17,695 bases of DNA. It comes from JBBKXJ01 sp037969395 (GTDB lineage: Bacteria; Pseudomonadota; Gammaproteobacteria; Pseudomonadales; JAUIET01). Below are positions 14,818 to 17,695 of this stretch, in pieces; position 1 is the first letter of the stretch; each line of letters begins with the position of its first letter. Where the stretch lies: assembly GCA_037969395.1 (NCBI GenBank), contig JBBKXJ010000069.1:1-17695 (forward strand), given 5' to 3'. The notes below the pieces were generated by a model that was given only the letters and a program-made list of their open reading frames with translations, was not told the DNA's origin and ran no database searches. The position numbers and the translations under genes are program-made.

Positions 14818-15450
14818 CTAACCACCCAGCAACAAAATATCTAACTGCCGCGGACCATGTGCGCCTATCTGAATCGTTTGCTCTACGTCAGCGGTGCGCG
14901 ACGGACCGCTAATTAAATGTAGGGTGCGCGGTCTTTCCGCACTCTGCTGACCGGCGCGTAAGGTCCAAATCCCTTCGTAGTCGGCTTTTATATCTGCTTT
15001 ACTCAGCACCACAAACAGGCGCTCGGTCAAAAACAGCAAGCCGCTGGGGCAGCTATGGGTAGATATCGCGACCGTGCCGGTTTCAGCAGCGGCAGACTCG
15101 GCGATGACCACGCCACTACAGTTGTTGCCTTTATAATCCTGCTGCAGTTGCAGTGAAGATTCTGCTGCCCAGGGTACGCTTGCAAGCTCTGCTTGCGGGG
15201 CGATGCTTAGCGGTAACGCAGACTCTTTGGCAGCGATAAAACTGGCCACTTCATTGAGGCTGGCGATCTCAGTGACGCTGGCGCCGCCGGCCAGTGCCGC
15301 AACGGTAAACGTTTTGGTCAGGGTTGCTTGTGCCACCGTGCTCGGCGCAGTAGATTCTGGCTGAGGAATCTCTTGCTCGCCGGCACTGCTCTGTAATGCG
15401 TGCTTGATGCGCTTTAAGATTGCAGCGCGGGCGGTTGGTTGCTCGCTCAT
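14818..15450 (-). CDS. lutC: Lactate utilization protein C (LUD domain, YkgG-like)
   Basis: The 210-residue protein is the third subunit of the LutABC (YkgEFG) complex that oxidises L-lactate to pyruvate in the cytoplasm. It has an N-terminal helix (ARAAILKRIKHAL, 7-19) typical of LutC. An Ala/Thr-rich spacer leads to the LUD fold core, with VVIAESAAAETGTV (114-127) and HLISGPSRTADVEQT (178-192), then GAHGPRQLDILLL. The start at ATG 15450 overlaps the lutB stop by four bases (ATGA), which points to translational coupling and is preferred over an ATG at 15468 inside lutB. It is the last gene of the operon. No terminator is seen between its stop and the repeat array at 14712-14795, which lies only 22 bases further along on the opposite strand. 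Confidence 0.9.
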   Translation of the reverse strand: MSEQPTARAAILKRIKHALQSSAGEQEIPQPESTAPSTVAQATLTKTFTVAALAGGASVTEIASLNEVASFIAAKESALPLSIAPQAELASVPWAAESSLQLQQDYKGNNCSGVVIAESAAAETGTVAISTHSCPSGLLFLTERLFVVLSKADIKADYEGIWTLRAGQQSAERPRTLHLISGPSRTADVEQTIQIGAHGPRQLDILLLGG

Positions 15451-16853
15451 GAGCGCCGCTGCTGCCACTGTTGTTGAAACGAACCGCCATCGGAAACCGG
15501 CAAGTCTTTAAAACGAGTCCAGCTCGACAATAGCGGCAGGCGGCGAATTTTACCCTTGCCGAAGGCGGCAATGCGCAGGCAGTGCGTGCCCGCATTGCTA
15601 ACCATTCTGTACAGCACCGGGCGGCAGGCCAACCAGCTAAACAGCGTAACTGCCAAGCCGCCCAAGCGCGTATTGGCAGGGTGCTTATCGCGCAGTTTGC
15701 GCAACAGCCCGCTAAGTGGAATTCTGACCGGGCACACCGAATCGCAGCGACCGCATAAACTCGACGCATTGGGCAGCAGATTATCGCGCTCTTCGCCCCT
15801 TAGCAGTGGTGTTAGCACTGCGCCCATTGGGCCGGGGTAGGTGCTGTTGTAGGCATGCCCGCCCACGCTTTGGTACACCGGGCAATGGTTCATGCAGGCG
15901 GCGCAGCGAATGCACTGCAGCATTTCGTGAAACTCACCGCCCAACATCTCGCTACGACCGTTGTCGAGCAGCACGACATGAAAGTTTTCCGGGCCGTCTA
16001 AATCCGCTGCGCGTTTTGCGCCAGTGAAAAAAGTGGTGTAGGCCGTAATAGCCTGCCCTGTGGCGCTGCGCGCCAGCACGCGCAAAATTTTGCTGGCGTC
16101 GTTCCAGGTCGGCACGACCTTTTCAATGCTGGCCGTGATGATATGCGTTTTCGGCAGGCTGGAGGTCAGGTCACCGTTGCCTTCGTTAGTAACGATGACC
16201 GCGGTACCTGATTCTGCAATCAGCATATTGGCGCCGGTTATGCCGACGTCGGCTTTTAAAAAGCGCTCGCGAATCACCTCTCTTGCCTCGTCGACAATTG
16301 CCTTGATTTCGCCGAGATCGCGCTCGCCAAAATCGTGATGGATTTTAAATAGGTCGATAATTTGCTGGCGGGTTTTATGCAGGGCAGGAGCCACAATATG
16401 GCTGGGCGCTTCCTGCGCGAGCTGAATGATATACTCGCCCAGGTCGGTTTCAAACACGGTCAGCCCGGCCTCTTCCAGCGCGGCATTGAGGCCAACCTCT
16501 TCCGACACCATGCTCTTGCCTTTAGTGACATACTGCGCCTGGTTATCCGCACAGATGGCTTTGACAATGCGACGCATATCCTCCGGCGTTTCGGCCCAGT
16601 GAACATGACCGCCGGCGGCTTCCACATTGGCTTCAAATTCCTGCAGGTACACATCCAGCCGCGACAGCGCTTTTTTCCTGATCGCCTGCGCCGTGTCGCG
16701 CATGGCCTCGAAGTCGCCGACCGCGGCGATAGCGTCGGCGCGCTTATTTACAAAACCTTTTTGTGCTTTACCGAGCGCGCTGCGCAGATTGGGGTCATGC
16801 AGCGCCACGTCCGAGCTGGTGATAAAGTTGTCTTGCGTGCTGGCGGTTGTCAC
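15447..16853 (-). CDS. lutB: Lactate utilization iron-sulfur protein B (YkgF-like)
   Basis: This 468-residue protein is the iron-sulfur subunit of the LutABC lactate-oxidising complex. The N-terminal two thirds form a LUD domain (about 60-295), with GITGANMLIAESGTAVIVTN (204-223) and THIITASIEKVVPTW (236-250). A ferredoxin-like domain follows, with cluster motifs CIRCAACMNHCP (314-325) and CGRCDSVCP (367-375) providing two 4Fe-4S sites. A C-terminal tail runs to a basic end. Length and motif spacing agree with the family. It is coupled to lutA by a 4-bp overlap at 16850-16853 and to lutC by another at 15447-15450. No missing residues were noticed. Confidence 0.94.
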   Translation of the reverse strand: MTTASTQDNFITSSDVALHDPNLRSALGKAQKGFVNKRADAIAAVGDFEAMRDTAQAIRKKALSRLDVYLQEFEANVEAAGGHVHWAETPEDMRRIVKAICADNQAQYVTKGKSMVSEEVGLNAALEEAGLTVFETDLGEYIIQLAQEAPSHIVAPALHKTRQQIIDLFKIHHDFGERDLGEIKAIVDEAREVIRERFLKADVGITGANMLIAESGTAVIVTNEGNGDLTSSLPKTHIITASIEKVVPTWNDASKILRVLARSATGQAITAYTTFFTGAKRAADLDGPENFHVVLLDNGRSEMLGGEFHEMLQCIRCAACMNHCPVYQSVGGHAYNSTYPGPMGAVLTPLLRGEERDNLLPNASSLCGRCDSVCPVRIPLSGLLRKLRDKHPANTRLGGLAVTLFSWLACRPVLYRMVSNAGTHCLRIAAFGKGKIRRLPLLSSWTRFKDLPVSDGGSFQQQWQQRRS

Positions 16854-17671
16854 GCGTTTTTCTCCTTGCTGCGCGGGGCTGCGCCAATCGGTGGCGTTTC
16901 AAGTTCCCCGGCTAACAGCTCAGCTATGTGGCGCACGTCGGGATTACGGGTCTGCTGGTCGTCATCCTGACGGCGCATTTTGCCGGCAATATGCAGCAGA
17001 CAGGAGAGGTCGCCGCCAACCAACATATCAGCATTCACTGCGCGTGCATTACTGGCCTTGCTTTCCACCATGCGGTTAGCGATGGCCGGGAACTTAATGC
17101 AAAACGTACCGCCAAACCCACAACACACTTCCGTATCGGCCATCTCGGTCACGGTGCTGTTGGCGTAGGTGCGCAACAAATCTCGTGGCTGCTGTTTGAT
17201 GCCAAATTCACGCAGCCCGGCGCAGCTGTCGTGATAGGTGATGGTTGTGCCACTTAAATCGCAGTTCGGTTGCGTCGGATCGAACTGCACAACCTCGGTG
17301 AGAAATGTGGTGAGCTCAAACACGTTGGCCGCAAAAGCCTGCACTTGCGGCAGCCGAGCATCGCCCTTGAACAGCGCGGGGTAATGCAACTTGACCATGC
17401 TGCCGCAAGAGCCGGAGGGTAACACCACGTAGTCGTAATCGCTAAATGCGTCGATCAACGTCCAGGCCATATTGCGAGCAGCGTCGGGTTGACCATTATT
17501 GTACGCAATTTGGCCGCAGCAGCTTTGCGCCGGTACGTCTACCTCGCAGCCGGCCTGTTCTAACAGTTTAGCCGTAGCGAAGCCTACTGCCGGGCGCAAC
17601 AGGTCAACAGGGCAAGTGGCGAATAGGCCAACCCTCAACTTTTCATTTTTTCGCGTTTGTGATTCAGACAT
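16850..17671 (-). CDS. lutA: Lactate utilization protein A (cysteine-rich, YkgE-like)
   Basis: The 273-residue protein holds the two CCG-type cysteine-rich domains of LutA/GlpC-like electron-transfer subunits. The first has VGLFATCPVDLLRP (14-27), QSCCGQ (49-54) and PSGSCGSM (85-92). The second has YHDSCAGLREFG (146-157) and EVCCGFGGTFCIKFP (181-195), with C224 closing the set. These cysteines bind an iron-sulfur cluster or related redox centre and work with LutB and LutC in L-lactate oxidation. The start ATG 17671 has no strong ribosome site. The gene reads into lutB through an ATGA overlap. Only 24 bases precede the start in this window, so promoter, lactate permease and regulator, if present, lie outside. 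It could be confused with the glycolate oxidase iron-sulfur subunit, but the lutB-lutC context settles it. Confidence 0.94.
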   Translation of the reverse strand: MSESQTRKNEKLRVGLFATCPVDLLRPAVGFATAKLLEQAGCEVDVPAQSCCGQIAYNNGQPDAARNMAWTLIDAFSDYDYVVLPSGSCGSMVKLHYPALFKGDARLPQVQAFAANVFELTTFLTEVVQFDPTQPNCDLSGTTITYHDSCAGLREFGIKQQPRDLLRTYANSTVTEMADTEVCCGFGGTFCIKFPAIANRMVESKASNARAVNADMLVGGDLSCLLHIAGKMRRQDDDQQTRNPDVRHIAELLAGELETPPIGAAPRSKEKNA

Positions 17672-17695
17672 ATCTGACAGTATCGTACCAAGAGT

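Noticed and set aside
16362..16970. A 202-codon plus-strand open frame
   Set aside because: Antisense to lutB and lutA, which carry clear cluster motifs.

Overview
The window looks like chromosomal DNA of a marine-type gammaproteobacterium, perhaps near Cellvibrionales or Alteromonadales. This placement is inference. It rests on a Xanthomonas/Caulobacter-class TonB receptor, a MipA/OmpV-DUF3019-RstA/RstB-like cluster, a wax-ester-synthase-like acyltransferase and a LutABC lactate operon, all with moderate GC. No phage, insertion sequence, CRISPR array, rRNA or tRNA gene was found.

Layout. 1-291 is the 3' end of a beta-rich protein of unknown function. It is followed on the minus strand by a lipoprotein alpha/beta hydrolase (400-1962) and a large TonB-dependent receptor (2075-4945). 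A 449-bp divergent intergenic region with a palindrome and an AT-rich direct repeat separates the receptor from a GlpD-type FAD oxidoreductase (5395-7026, plus). On the minus strand, 10033 down to 7084 is a compact four-gene cluster: MipA/OmpV outer-membrane protein, secreted DUF3019 protein, an OmpR-type response regulator and its sensor kinase. The regulator has lost its middle by an internal deletion, while the kinase looks intact.

On the plus strand come a GTG-started AP2-domain protein (10309-10863), a WS/DGAT acyltransferase whose HHxxxDG motif reads HRAALNG (11022-12467), and a 61-codon membrane peptide ending like a PEP-CTERM tail. A REP-like palindrome follows. Next is the wreck of a CheB-CheR-hybrid kinase gene (13016-13911), with one frameshift and one large internal deletion. 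An intact FixJ-type regulator (13966-14607) follows it and has probably lost its partner.

The right end holds lutA-lutB-lutC (17671 down to 14818, minus), translationally coupled by ATGA overlaps. Between fixJ and lutC lies the most unusual structure: four tandem 21-bp units at 14712-14795. At least three can fold into a small hairpin with GGA in its loop, resembling CsrA/RsmA binding sites. The same stretch also reads as an open heptapeptide repeat, so coding and noncoding explanations both remain possible.

Two separate two-component systems are broken by internal deletions 5 kb apart. Either sensory genes are decaying here, or the assembly collapsed at both points. Read mapping would decide.
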